From NCBI GenBank assembly GCA_035362835.1, contig DAOSDY010000001.1:1302001-1366000 (forward strand): 64,000 bases of DNA, written 5' to 3'. The stretch is from Melioribacteraceae bacterium. Lineage in GTDB: Bacteria > Bacteroidota > Ignavibacteria > Ignavibacteriales > Melioribacteraceae. Shown here in pieces: positions 17,983 through 27,426 of this stretch (position 1 is the stretch's first letter; each line of letters begins with the position of its first letter). The position numbers and the translations under genes were made by a program. The notes beneath the pieces were generated by a model, which worked only from the letters and a program-made list of their open reading frames with translations, ran no database searches and was not told where the DNA came from.

Positions 17983-20796
17983 ATGAAAAGAAAGTTGTTA
18001 TTTATTATTGCTCTTATGCTTTCCACTACGCTGCTTCTGGCCGGAGGCGGGAAAAAAAAGGAATTTAAAATTCCATATGAACAATATAAGCTGTCTAACG
18101 GGCTGGATGTAATTCTACATATTGACCGATCTGATCCGATAGTAGCTGTTTATGTTGCGTATCATGTCGGATCTGCGAGGGAGTCTAAAGGGCGCACGGG
18201 ATTTGCACATCTCTTCGAACATATTATGTTTCAGGAATCGCAGCATATAGGTCAGGATCAATTTTTTAAGAAGATCTCCAAAGCCGGCGGTTCTTTGAAC
18301 GGATCGACAAATACAGACCGGACAAATTATTTTGAGACCGTTCCGAAGAACGCACTCGAACTGGCACTCTGGATGGAATCCGATCGTATGGGCTTCCTGT
18401 TAAGCAAGGTAACACAGGAAGCGTTTGAAAATCAGCAGAATGTTGTTCAGAACGAGAAAAGACAGAGCGATAATCAGCCCTACTCTCAATCAAGTTATGC
18501 CATGTCCAAACTTTTCTATCCGGAAGGTCATCCTTACAGCTGGACTGTAATAGGCGAAATGGAGGACCTTGCCGCAGCATCTCTGGACGATGTAATAAAA
18601 TTCTACAAAACATATTACGGACCGAAGAACGCAACACTGGTTGTCTCAGGTGATATTGATGTTAAGAGAACTAAAGAACTGGTAGAAAAGTATTTCGGTG
18701 AAATTGAAGGGTATAATGAGTCCAAACCATTACCAAAAATGCCAGTCACTTTGGAGGAAACAAAGCGTGCCTACTTTGAAGATAAACTTGCCAACGCACC
18801 GGATCTTTCAATGTCGTTTCCGACGGTTGAACGGTTTCATAAGGATTCATACGCACTGTCTTACCTTTCACAATTGCTTGCGGGAAGTAAAAAATCACCT
18901 CTTTACAAAGTGATTGTAGAAGAGAAAAAACTTGCCCCAAACGTTGGTGCATTTCAGCAAAGCTCTGAACTTGCCGGCGCATTCAGAATCAGTATTCGTG
19001 CATTTCCCGGTAAAAACTTAGGTGAAGTTGAAGATGCCGTTAAAGATGCATTCACACGGTTTGAAAAAGAAGGATTTAGCGATCAGGATCTTGAAAGACT
19101 TAAGAATGGAGTGGAAGTAAGTTTCTATAATCAGATTTCAAGTGTTCTCGGAAAAGCAATGCGTCTTGCCGATTATAATATTTTTGCCGGCTCAACAGAT
19201 TTTATGAATGCGGATCTGAATAATTCTTTGAATGTAACAAAAGAGGATGTGCTGAGGGTTTATAATAAGTATGTAAAAGAGAAAAATTGTGTTGTGCTTA
19301 ATATTGTGCCTAAAGGGAAAGCGGATCTGGCATCACCGGCTGCAGTATTATTCCCGATAAAAGAAGAATCAATCGATATGCAGGGTGTAAAAAAAGAAAC
19401 TGCCGAATCCGTAAAAATTGAACCGATACCTACAAAGTTTGATAGAACGAAAGAACCTGCATTAGGACCCGATCCGGTTGTAAATCCACCGGCTATCTGG
19501 AGTGATAAGATTAAAAACGGTATAAAAGTATATGGAGTAATACATAGTGAATTGCCGCTTGTTCAATTTTCGATTGTATTGAAAGGGGGTATGCTGCTCG
19601 ATCCTAAAGATAAAATCGGAACAGCATTTTTGACCGCACGTATGTTAAATGAAGGAACATTGAGCAAAACACCTGTCGAATTAAGAGAAGCAATGCAGGA
19701 TCTTGGTTCAAACATTTCGGTGTCTGCCGGTTCAGAAACTATTACTCTCAGCGGATCCTGCCTTGCAAGTAAATTGAGCGAAACTATTGATCTTGCAAAA
19801 GAAATTCTTTTCGAACCGCGCTGGGACGAAAAGGAATTCCCGATCGTTAAGAGACAGATAATCGAAAGCCTTAAAAGAATGGAATCTTCTCCTTCTAATA
19901 TCGCCAGCGACGTTTTTTCCAAACTGATTTACGGTTCAGATAATATTCTATCGAATTCTCCTATGGGCACGGCGGGTTCGGTTGAAGCTATTACAATGGA
20001 TGATTTGAAAAATTATTACAATGATTATTTTTCTGCATCTGTTGCCGGAATTATGGTCGTTGGAGATATTACAAAAGAAAAAGCTCTTCAGGTATTCGGC
20101 GGATTCGGGGACTGGCATTTGAAGGATATTGATTTTCCGGAAATTAAAATATCCTCTGAAACACAACCGGGAGTTTATTTCGTAGATATTCCGAAAGCTG
20201 TTCAGTCGGAATTCCGTGTCGGACACCTCTCTCTTCCATATAACGATCCTGATTATTACAAAACGGTTGTTATGAATTTCAGGTTGGGCGGTGATTTCAA
20301 CAGCATATTAAATATGATTCTTCGCGAAGAGAAAGGATTTACATATGGAGCCCGGTCAGGATTCAGCGGTTCGAATTATCCGGGAACATTTACAGCATCG
20401 GCGCCGGTCCAATCCAATTCAACTTTTGAAACCGCAACAATTATCAGGGATGAGATTACGAAATACAGGAACGGAATAAGCGAAGAAGATCTTGCAAATG
20501 TAAAGAGTACACTTTTAAAGGGTAACGCGCTCCGTTTCGAAACGCTTCAGGCTTTGTCCGGCATGCTCTCCCCCGTAGTCCTTTATGATCTGCCTTTCAA
20601 TTATATTAAACAGAGAGAGGCGTTCGTCCAGAAATTGACCGCGGAGGAACATAAAGCCCTTTCTCAAAAATATTTGCTGCCCGAAAAAATGGTCTATGTA
20701 ATTGTCGGCGATAAAGCTACTCAATTTGATAAATTGAAAGAACTTGGTCTCGGAGATCCCGTGCTGGTTGATAAGAACGGAATACCCGTTAAATAA
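17983..20796 (+). CDS. Exported M16 zinc protease with two peptidase units
   Basis: A 937-residue pitrilysin-family protease with a signal peptide (about 1-21). The N-terminal M16 unit carries the inverted zinc motif HLFEH (His76, Glu79, His80) and the distal ligand Glu158 in NEKRQ. The second unit (about 490-937) lacks HxxEH and would be the structural half, so both halves of a working enzyme sit in one chain. It probably degrades peptides in the periplasm. ATG 17983 is chosen because GGGAGG lies just before it; an ATG at 17971 overlaps that ribosome site. A second locus at 49904-53328 encodes the same two halves as separate genes. Confidence 0.9.
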   Translation: MKRKLLFIIALMLSTTLLLAGGGKKKEFKIPYEQYKLSNGLDVILHIDRSDPIVAVYVAYHVGSARESKGRTGFAHLFEHIMFQESQHIGQDQFFKKISKAGGSLNGSTNTDRTNYFETVPKNALELALWMESDRMGFLLSKVTQEAFENQQNVVQNEKRQSDNQPYSQSSYAMSKLFYPEGHPYSWTVIGEMEDLAAASLDDVIKFYKTYYGPKNATLVVSGDIDVKRTKELVEKYFGEIEGYNESKPLPKMPVTLEETKRAYFEDKLANAPDLSMSFPTVERFHKDSYALSYLSQLLAGSKKSPLYKVIVEEKKLAPNVGAFQQSSELAGAFRISIRAFPGKNLGEVEDAVKDAFTRFEKEGFSDQDLERLKNGVEVSFYNQISSVLGKAMRLADYNIFAGSTDFMNADLNNSLNVTKEDVLRVYNKYVKEKNCVVLNIVPKGKADLASPAAVLFPIKEESIDMQGVKKETAESVKIEPIPTKFDRTKEPALGPDPVVNPPAIWSDKIKNGIKVYGVIHSELPLVQFSIVLKGGMLLDPKDKIGTAFLTARMLNEGTLSKTPVELREAMQDLGSNISVSAGSETITLSGSCLASKLSETIDLAKEILFEPRWDEKEFPIVKRQIIESLKRMESSPSNIASDVFSKLIYGSDNILSNSPMGTAGSVEAITMDDLKNYYNDYFSASVAGIMVVGDITKEKALQVFGGFGDWHLKDIDFPEIKISSETQPGVYFVDIPKAVQSEFRVGHLSLPYNDPDYYKTVVMNFRLGGDFNSILNMILREEKGFTYGARSGFSGSNYPGTFTASAPVQSNSTFETATIIRDEITKYRNGISEEDLANVKSTLLKGNALRFETLQALSGMLSPVVLYDLPFNYIKQREAFVQKLTAEEHKALSQKYLLPEKMVYVIVGDKATQFDKLKELGLGDPVLVDKNGIPVK

Positions 20797-20834
20797 AATA
20801 GTCTTTTCAATTGGGTAATCCGCATTAGTTTTAG

Positions 20835-20869
20835 AAGGCAGGCTTTCTCAAAGGAAGCTTGCCTTTTTT
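20835..20869 (+). terminator. Rho-independent terminator
   Basis: A 14-bp near-perfect stem (AAGGCAGGCTTTCT at 20835-20848 against 20852-20865) closes a short loop and runs into TTTTTT. It ends the M16 gene. Confidence 0.85.
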
Positions 20870-21009
20870 ATAGAATCGCGAGGAAAGAGAATTTCCGGTT
20901 AAATGCTTTAGATTAACCGGAATTTAGCCGGGAGCTTACGCCCTTAGTTTGTTGGTGAATCCAATTTATTAGCGATGCATCATATCCGAAATCAATTAAA
21001 GGAGATATG

Positions 21010-21345
21010 ATGAAAAACATAATAGAAGGGACTGATTTTAATTTCCCCACCGAAGTATTAAAATCCGATCTTCCGGTTCTTGTCGATTTCTGGGCCCCCT
21101 GGTGTGGTCCTTGCAGAATGGTAGCTCCCGTTGTAGAAGAAATCGCAAATGAATTGACCGGTAAGCTGAAGGTTGTTAAAGTGAATACAGATGAAAATTA
21201 CGGAGTCGCATCTCAGTATGGTATTATGAGTATCCCGACACTTGGAATTTTCAAGAACGGAAAACTGGTTGATGCCGTAATCGGTGCGGTTCCCAAACAG
21301 CATTTAGTATCAAAGATTACGCCCCATCTTGAAAATGTAAACTAG
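21010..21345 (+). CDS. trxA: Thioredoxin
   Basis: A 111-residue classic thioredoxin. The active site is FWAPWCGPCRM with redox Cys32 and Cys35; the cis-Pro loop is MSIPTLGIFKNGK. It reduces protein disulfides in the cytoplasm. Two ATGs occur in tandem at 21007 and 21010; the second is 5 bases from the AAAGGAG ribosome site and is preferred. The gene stands alone, with a terminator shared with the convergent ferredoxin gene. Confidence 0.95.
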   Translation: MKNIIEGTDFNFPTEVLKSDLPVLVDFWAPWCGPCRMVAPVVEEIANELTGKLKVVKVNTDENYGVASQYGIMSIPTLGIFKNGKLVDAVIGAVPKQHLVSKITPHLENVN

Positions 21346-21355
21346 TCTTAAAACA

Positions 21356-21382
21356 AAAACGGCGACTGAAAGCCGCCGTTTT
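21356..21382. terminator. Bidirectional terminator between trxA and ferredoxin
   Basis: A 9-bp stem AAAACGGCG (21356-21364) pairs with 21374-21382. The ends are A-rich on one side and T-rich on the other, so it can serve both convergent genes. Confidence 0.8.
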
Positions 21383-21399
21383 CAATTTATATTAACTCC

Positions 21400-21609
21400 T
21401 TATGCTTCTACAATAGCATCAACAGCGCAAACTTCAACACAGGATTTACAATCGTTGCATAGTTCGGGCGCAATGAATGTATGGTCATCGGAAATTGCGT
21501 TTTTAGTCTCGCCATTAACAGTATAAGATTCTCCCGCATTATAAATGGCGTTGTTTTCGCATTCATCTACACAAGCTGAACAGCTGATGCATTCGTCTGT
21601 AATAACCAT
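21400..21609 (-). CDS. 2[4Fe-4S] ferredoxin
   Basis: A 69-residue bacterial-type ferredoxin with two CxxCxxCxxxC clusters: CISCSACVDEC near the N-terminus and CNDCKSCVEVC near the C-terminus. A spacer of about 30 residues (YNAGESYTVNGETKNAISD) between them is slightly longer than in clostridial ferredoxins. It carries electrons in the cytoplasm, for example for oxidoreductases or radical enzymes; no specific partner is adjacent. The ATG is well placed after an AGGAGT sequence. Confidence 0.92.
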   Translation of the reverse strand: MVITDECISCSACVDECENNAIYNAGESYTVNGETKNAISDDHTFIAPELCNDCKSCVEVCAVDAIVEA

Positions 21610-21791
21610 GATGATAGACTCCTAATAGATTTATTGATAAATACATTTGCCAATACTGCTCAAAAACCTTGCCGGAAATCGGGGCGAAATCTTATAAAAA
21701 ACCGTGTTTTCTTTATCAAAATTGATAAATGCAGGTTCTTCCTTTGCGGTTATGAGAAAAAGAGTTTAGGTGCGGAAGTCCGATTAAAAAT

Positions 21792-21820
21792 AAAAAACCC
21801 GGCAAATAAGGCCGCCGGGC
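21792..21820 (-). terminator. Terminator of the DUF4920-like gene
   Basis: Read on the minus strand, CCCGGC (21814-21819) pairs with GCCGGG (21798-21803) and is followed by a T-run (21792-21797). It lies just downstream of the gene ending at 21846. Confidence 0.7.
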
Positions 21821-21845
21821 TATTATCTAAATTTCTGGTTGAATA

Positions 21846-22292
21846 TTACTTTATTACTGCGCCAAGTCCGTTAATTCTATATGTCTTAGTCTTGGGATTG
21901 CAGGGATCGTCTCCTTCGTGTTTGTGCTCTTTATCGTCATGATGCTCTTCGTTCGAAGGAAGTACTTCTGCAACAACACCTTCTACGAGTGCGGTTTTGC
22001 CCTTTGATTCCTTTGGAAATACAATAACACCATCTTCAACTTTAACCATAATCTTTTCTTCTTCGGTTGCACCGGCTATTTCAATCCAGCACCCCATTCC
22101 CTGACATACATTAAGAATTTTACCTTCAACAAGAACGGTTTTACCATCAAACTTTTCCGGTGCGCTAAGGATTGCAGAAACCTGGGTTTTCTCCTTTAAT
22201 GTAATGTCCTTACCGTATTTTTCACCCTCAGCATTTATGTTAGAAACGAGTAAAAGCGCTGTAATGATTGTTAAAAATGTTTTCTTAATCAT
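21846..22292 (-). CDS. Exported DUF4920-like OB-fold protein
   Basis: A 148-residue protein with a signal peptide (about 1-21, MIKKTFLTIITALLLVSNINA). The core, from VSAILSAPEKFDGKTVLVEG to FPKESKGKTALVEGVVAEV, contains VCQGMGCWIEI and resembles the DUF4920 family of small periplasmic OB-like proteins. A His/Asp/Glu-rich loop (EEHHDDKEHKHEGDD) could bind metal, an inference from composition. The ATG at 22292 follows CGGAG and is preferred to an upstream GTG at 22325. No function is established for the family. It is divergent from priA. Confidence 0.72.
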   Translation of the reverse strand: MIKKTFLTIITALLLVSNINAEGEKYGKDITLKEKTQVSAILSAPEKFDGKTVLVEGKILNVCQGMGCWIEIAGATEEEKIMVKVEDGVIVFPKESKGKTALVEGVVAEVLPSNEEHHDDKEHKHEGDDPCNPKTKTYRINGLGAVIK

Positions 22293-22421
22293 AATAATTT
22301 CTCCGTTTTTAAAATTTGACGGCACAAATTACACCTTTGCTCCTATTTATGCAAGGATTAAAAAGACATCCTGTGAACGGTACTGTTAAAGAATCGAGAT
22401 GGTTCATACCATCCAATTTTC

Positions 22422-22429
22422 TATATTTG
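22422..22429 (+). promoter_or_regulatory. Bacteroidota-type -7 element (TATATTTG) before priA
   Basis: A perfect TAnnTTTG element 25 bases before the priA ATG. No good TTG is found at the -33 position, so the assignment rests on the -7 element and its location. Confidence 0.45.
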
Positions 22430-22454
22430 AACCGAAAATAAACTAATTGGCAAT

Positions 22455-24917
22455 ATGTTTGCACAGGTCGTTTTCCCTCTTCCCTTTAGAAATTCTTTTA
22501 CCTACTCTATACCCGATTCACTTTCTGAATCTGTTCAAGTAGGGGTTCGGGTCGTCGTTCCATTTGGAAGAAGAGTAATGACCGGTTTTGTAATTGAGTT
22601 AAGCGAATCGACTTCCCTTACAGAAAAAATCAAACCGGTTAAAGATGTAATTGATCCGGTACCGATCTTTGATAATAACAATCTCCGGTTTTACGAATGG
22701 TTAAGTGAATATTATCTTAGCTCGCTCGGAGAATCATTGAAAAATGCTGTTCCGTACGGAACGGATATAGAATCGAAAAAGAAAATTGTTTCGGATCCGG
22801 AATTCTGTACAGAATTATTATTGAAAGAGAAGAAAAAAACTTCACTCAAATCAAAAATTCTCAGTGTGCTTTCAAACAGGGAAGTCTCAACAATTTCCTT
22901 CTTGCAAAAAGAAATTAAGAATAAAAACATTTATTCGGTTCTCAATGATCTTACAAAGCAGGGTGCTCTTTCAATTATTAGTGAAGTTGAAAACGCGAAA
23001 GTAAGAACGAAGAAAATTAAATATGTAAAATTATCCGAACCGGTAGATGACGTTTACAACGCAATTCCTCAACTTGAAAAAAAATCCCCCAAACAGGTTA
23101 TACTTCTTCTTGAACTTCTTTCGGCAAAAGAGGATCTCCCTCTTTCGGAGCTAATTAAAAAAACCGGATCCGGCGCATCGACCGTTAATAGTCTTGCAAA
23201 AAAAAATCTTGTTTCCGTCTTCGATAAAGAAATTGATCGTGTATACAGAGAAACCTATACAGAGGAACAAAAGGAAATTGTATTAACATCACAGCAAAAA
23301 AAAATAATTGAGAATGTCGGAAGTGAAATCGAAAAGGAGAGGTTCGAAACATTTCTTCTTCATGGAGTAACCGGTAGCGGCAAGACACAGATTTATATTG
23401 AACTTGCCAAAAGAGCAGTTGAAAAAGGGAGGTCGGTTATAATTCTTGTCCCGGAGATTTCCCTTACTCCTCAGATTACATCGCGGTTCTTCAATTACTT
23501 CGGTCCGGTTACGGCTGTACTGCACAGCAGGATGTCGCCGGGCGAGAGATACGATACGTGGCGCGGCTTTATTTCCGGGAAATATAAAGTTGCTATTGGA
23601 CCGCGTTCCGCACTCTTTGCCCCGCTTACCAATATCGGATTAATTGTTGTGGATGAAGAACACGACCAGAGCTATAAACAGCAGGATATTGTGCCTAAAT
23701 ATCATGCGCGCGACGCAGCAATCATCCGCGGCAAATTCAGCAGCTGTCCGGTTCTGCTTGGCTCGGCAACTCCTTCTCTGGAAAGCATGCATAACGCACT
23801 TGCAGGAAAATATTCATTACTGGAATTGCCCGAAAGAATTGATAATGCAAAACTTCCGGAGATAAAATTGATCGACGTTACACTTGAAAAAAAGAAGAAG
23901 AAAATGGAAGGCGTCTTTTCGAGGGTGATGCTCGATGAGATAAATGCAAGGTTGAATAAGAAAGAAAGTGTGATAATTCTGCAGAATAGAAGGGGATTTG
24001 CTACGCAGGTTTTTTGTAACGACTGCGGCGAAGTAATCACCTGCAACGATTGTTCTGTACCTATGGTTCATCATTTAAATAAAAATATTCTTCAATGCCA
24101 TTATTGTGGCATTGTAAAACATGTTCCAAAAGCATGTCCTGTGTGCGGTTCTCTTTCACTTAAATTCTTCGGTACAGGTACTCAAAGGGTGGAGGACGAA
24201 CTCGACTTCTATTTCCCAGAATCAAAAGTTGAACGCGTCGATTCGGATGCTATCAACAGGAAAGGAAAACTGGGAGAAATACTTAACAGCTTCCGCAAGG
24301 GTGAAATTAATATTCTAGTTGGAACTCAAATGGTCTCCAAAGGGCTCGATTTTTCAAACGTTACTCTTGTCGGTGTCATCTCGGCCGAGACTACTTTATG
24401 GATCCCCGATTTCAGAGCCGACGAAAGGACCTTTCAACTTCTTACTCAGGTATCCGGAAGATCCGGGAGAGCCGGAAAAAAAGGTGAAGTTCTGATTCAG
24501 ACTCAGAATGAAAAGAATTTTGTGCTTCAGAAGGTCGTTGAAAATGACTATTCCGGATTTTACAAAAAGGAGATCGACCTCAGGGAGAAAGGCGAATACC
24601 CTCCTTTCACCAGGATAGGACTCGTTGAAATAAAAGACGAGAAAGAGGATAGGGCAAAAGCCGCAATAAATGAATTCGCAGGGTTCTTGAAAAAACACTC
24701 CAAAGGCCTTAATGTATCTCCCGCTACGGAAGCGGTCATATATAAAATAAAAGGATTTTACCGATATAATATTTTGATTAAGAGCAGTAAGAAAATCGAT
24801 CCGTCCGGAAGATTATTGCGCAATGCGCTCCTAAATTCCTACATCGACTTCAATCAGAAATCAAAGTTCAGGGATATAAAAGTAATTATTGATATTGATC
24901 CTCAGAGCATCTTATAG
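22455..24917 (+). CDS. priA: Primosomal protein N' (replication restart helicase PriA)
   Basis: An 820-residue 3'-5' DNA helicase that reloads the replisome at stalled forks. Domain order is as expected: an N-terminal 3'-DNA binding domain (about 1-100), a winged-helix region, the helicase core with Walker A GVTGSGKT (304-311) and Walker B DEEH (400-403), then eight zinc-ligand cysteines (521, 524, 530, 533, 548, 551, 561, 564) and the C-terminal helicase lobe with GTQMVSKGLDF. A Lys/Asn-rich segment at about 105-280 is longer than in E. coli PriA (732 residues). No clear ribosome site. A terminator follows. Confidence 0.96.
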   Translation: MFAQVVFPLPFRNSFTYSIPDSLSESVQVGVRVVVPFGRRVMTGFVIELSESTSLTEKIKPVKDVIDPVPIFDNNNLRFYEWLSEYYLSSLGESLKNAVPYGTDIESKKKIVSDPEFCTELLLKEKKKTSLKSKILSVLSNREVSTISFLQKEIKNKNIYSVLNDLTKQGALSIISEVENAKVRTKKIKYVKLSEPVDDVYNAIPQLEKKSPKQVILLLELLSAKEDLPLSELIKKTGSGASTVNSLAKKNLVSVFDKEIDRVYRETYTEEQKEIVLTSQQKKIIENVGSEIEKERFETFLLHGVTGSGKTQIYIELAKRAVEKGRSVIILVPEISLTPQITSRFFNYFGPVTAVLHSRMSPGERYDTWRGFISGKYKVAIGPRSALFAPLTNIGLIVVDEEHDQSYKQQDIVPKYHARDAAIIRGKFSSCPVLLGSATPSLESMHNALAGKYSLLELPERIDNAKLPEIKLIDVTLEKKKKKMEGVFSRVMLDEINARLNKKESVIILQNRRGFATQVFCNDCGEVITCNDCSVPMVHHLNKNILQCHYCGIVKHVPKACPVCGSLSLKFFGTGTQRVEDELDFYFPESKVERVDSDAINRKGKLGEILNSFRKGEINILVGTQMVSKGLDFSNVTLVGVISAETTLWIPDFRADERTFQLLTQVSGRSGRAGKKGEVLIQTQNEKNFVLQKVVENDYSGFYKKEIDLREKGEYPPFTRIGLVEIKDEKEDRAKAAINEFAGFLKKHSKGLNVSPATEAVIYKIKGFYRYNILIKSSKKIDPSGRLLRNALLNSYIDFNQKSKFRDIKVIIDIDPQSIL

Positions 24918-24926
24918 GCGGGTAAA

Positions 24927-24957
24927 AAAATCCCTCTCCGGAACAGAGAGGGATTTT
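24927..24957. terminator. Bidirectional terminator after priA
   Basis: A perfect 12-bp stem (AAAATCCCTCTC at 24927-24938 with 24946-24957), A-rich before and T-rich after, between the convergent priA and YIP1 genes. Confidence 0.88.
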
Positions 24958-24965
24958 AAAAATTA

Positions 24966-25790
24966 TTAGAAGCCGAACCACTGCAGGAACGGAAGCGCTT
25001 TGGCAAGTAGGAACATAATTAATCCGAAACCGATCCAGATCCCGAAAATCATGGCAAAATATTTTCCGGTCTCTTCCGATTTGAACATCTTGGCAAATCC
25101 AATGCTTACAATCGAATAGAACCAGATCGAGAAAATATCGAGCTTATTGAGAAGAAATCCGGCAATAGTTGTCTTATCAGCATCCAAAAACTCTGCTACA
25201 CTAAGGCTCGCAAAAAATTTGTTCATTACTAAAGCTACTATCACCATTACAATTACCTGGATTACAACAACATACATTGGAAGTCCGTATGCAGACATGG
25301 CATCCCTGTAGACACCCGATCCCTTAAGTAGAAATTTTGCGAAAAGATAAAACACTCCCGAAACCACAAAGAACGAGATGAAGGAAAAAATAACAATTCC
25401 CAGGATAGTAAAGATCATATTGGCAGCCATTCCCTGGTCCATCCTTTCGCGTACTACTTCCATTTGTTCTTCTTTCTGAGCTTCCGTCAACTGGCCGCTG
25501 GCAACAGCTTCATCGAACTGCTTTTCAATCTGGGCCATCTGCTTTTCCATTATCGAAAGTTTAATAACCGGATTGCTCATCATTACAATATTTGAAAGGA
25601 TTGCTACAACAATTACTACAAGTATCGGTATTATCCAATCGGACGTTTTAGCTCCGAACTTCGACATCTTGGTGAATGTATTCCCCGGTTCAGAAAACAC
25701 GCCGACGAGTTTATCCGTATGACTGAGCTCCAATTCCTCTTCCTCTGCGGGTGACATTTTGGGAGCTTCCTGATTTGTAGTATCTACCAT
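24966..25790 (-). CDS. YIP1-family integral membrane protein
   Basis: A 274-residue protein with an acidic cytoplasmic N-terminus and five hydrophobic segments (about 46-66, 122-155, 165-190, 208-232 and 240-265). The start of the domain, DKLVGVFSEPGNTFTKM, and the spacing of the helices match the bacterial YIP1 family. A Glu/Met/Gln-rich amphipathic loop (about 80-115, MEKQMAQIEKQFDEAVASGQ) lies between the first two helices. Family function in bacteria is unknown. GAGGGG precedes the ATG. Confidence 0.8.
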   Translation of the reverse strand: MVDTTNQEAPKMSPAEEEELELSHTDKLVGVFSEPGNTFTKMSKFGAKTSDWIIPILVVIVVAILSNIVMMSNPVIKLSIMEKQMAQIEKQFDEAVASGQLTEAQKEEQMEVVRERMDQGMAANMIFTILGIVIFSFISFFVVSGVFYLFAKFLLKGSGVYRDAMSAYGLPMYVVVIQVIVMVIVALVMNKFFASLSVAEFLDADKTTIAGFLLNKLDIFSIWFYSIVSIGFAKMFKSEETGKYFAMIFGIWIGFGLIMFLLAKALPFLQWFGF

Positions 25791-25991
25791 AAGAACCCCT
25801 CATTTTAATTGAATTAAAATTACGATTATAAATTCCGCGACAATTTACGAAAAAAAATCAAACAAATTATTTCTTTCTTTTTTGAATGGTGGTGTAATTG
25901 CGTTTAATTTATAGCAATCCTTAATTTCCATAAACTCTTATTAATTTGTAATTTTACCTGAGTTAACTCCCATTTTTCAATTGAGGATGAA

Positions 25992-27365
25992 ATGAAAACC
26001 ATTATCGAACCATTTAAAATTAAATCCGTTGAGCCGATCAGATTTACTACAAAAGAGGAAAGAAGTAGAATTATTGCAGAGGCCGGATATAATCCGTTTT
26101 TAATACACGCCGACGATGTTTTAATCGATCTTTTAACAGACAGCGGAACTTCTGCGATGAGTTCCGACCAGTGGGCGGGAATTATGCGCGGCGACGAATC
26201 CTATGCGGGCGCTAAAAGTTTTTATGCTTTCGAAAACGCTGTTAAAAAAATTACCGGAGACAAGTTTATAATTCCAACCCATCAGGGGAGAGCCGCGGAG
26301 AAAATATTGTTTTCAATTCTCGGAGGACCCGGTAAACATTTCGCCAGCAATACATTCTTCGATACTACACGCGCCAATGTTGAATTCAGCGGATCGGAAG
26401 CTCACGACCTTCTTTGCGAAGTCGGAAAACATCCGGAACAGCGCGCTCCCTTCAAGGGGAATATGGATGTTGACGCGCTCCAAGCGTTTATTAAAAAGTA
26501 CGGAAAAGAGAATATTCCGTTAATCGTTATTACAGTTACCAATAATTCCGGCGGCGGACAGCCGGTCTCTATGCAAAACATTAAAGATGTTAAGAAGGTT
26601 TGTTCTGAGTACGGAATTCCTTTGTTTCTCGATGCCTGCAGGTTTGCAGAGAATGCTTACTTTATTAAAATGCGGGAGGAGGGGTACTCGGGAAAATCTG
26701 TTCTTGAAATTGTTCAGGAAATGTTTTTATATGCCGACGGTTCTACGATGAGCGCTAAAAAAGACGCGCTCGTAAATATAGGAGGATGGCTCTCGTTGAA
26801 CGATGAAGAACTTGCAAGGAATTCCAGAAATCTTCTTATCGTTACCGAAGGATTTCCAACCTACGGCGGACTCGCAGGCAGGGACCTCGAGGCAATTGCA
26901 CAGGGCCTTGAAGAAGTTGTTGACGAACACTACCTGCAGTACCGGATCAGAAGCACCGAATATCTTGGCGAAAAACTTTTAAATGCGGGCGTTCCTATAA
27001 TTGAACCTCCGGGAGGTCACGCAATCTATATCGATGCGAAAAGATTTCTGCCCGGTATAAAACCGGAACAGTATCCCGGACAGGCAATTGTCTGCGAACT
27101 TTATGCTGAAGGCGGAATTCGTGCTGTTGAAATCGGCTCAGTTATGTTCGGCAAATACGGCAGCGACGGAAAACTGATCCCGTCTCTAATGGAACTTGTT
27201 CGGCTTGCAATTCCGCGACGGGTATATACTCAAAGCCATGTCGATTATGTTGCCGAAGTTGTTATCGAAGTCTTCAAAAACCGGGACAAATTAAAAGGAT
27301 ATGAAATTACATATGAAGCACCGATGCTGAGGCACTTTACAGCAAAGTTTAAGCCGGTTGTATAA
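25992..27365 (+). CDS. tnaA: Tryptophanase (tryptophan indole-lyase)
   Basis: A 457-residue PLP enzyme of the beta-eliminating lyase family. The PLP lysine is in STMSAKKDALVNIGG. Two positions distinguish tryptophanase from tyrosine phenol-lyase: FFDTT carries the Asp that faces the indole nitrogen (Thr in tyrosine phenol-lyase) and RAVEIGS replaces the MERG motif whose Arg binds the phenol. Both point to tryptophan as substrate, giving indole, pyruvate and ammonia. The C-terminus RHFTAKFKPV is as in TnaA. No tryptophan permease or recognisable tnaC leader is next to it. AGGAT precedes the ATG. Confidence 0.93.
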   Translation: MKTIIEPFKIKSVEPIRFTTKEERSRIIAEAGYNPFLIHADDVLIDLLTDSGTSAMSSDQWAGIMRGDESYAGAKSFYAFENAVKKITGDKFIIPTHQGRAAEKILFSILGGPGKHFASNTFFDTTRANVEFSGSEAHDLLCEVGKHPEQRAPFKGNMDVDALQAFIKKYGKENIPLIVITVTNNSGGGQPVSMQNIKDVKKVCSEYGIPLFLDACRFAENAYFIKMREEGYSGKSVLEIVQEMFLYADGSTMSAKKDALVNIGGWLSLNDEELARNSRNLLIVTEGFPTYGGLAGRDLEAIAQGLEEVVDEHYLQYRIRSTEYLGEKLLNAGVPIIEPPGGHAIYIDAKRFLPGIKPEQYPGQAIVCELYAEGGIRAVEIGSVMFGKYGSDGKLIPSLMELVRLAIPRRVYTQSHVDYVAEVVIEVFKNRDKLKGYEITYEAPMLRHFTAKFKPVV

Positions 27366-27426
27366 AATATTGTGATTTTATAACGGATTATTATAGAGCG
27401 GTTTTCTGATCAATTGAAGGATAAGC

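Noticed and set aside
21634..21942. A 102-residue open frame on the plus strand
   Set aside because: It covers the minus-strand terminator and the end of the DUF4920-like gene, has an odd composition, and no ribosome site.
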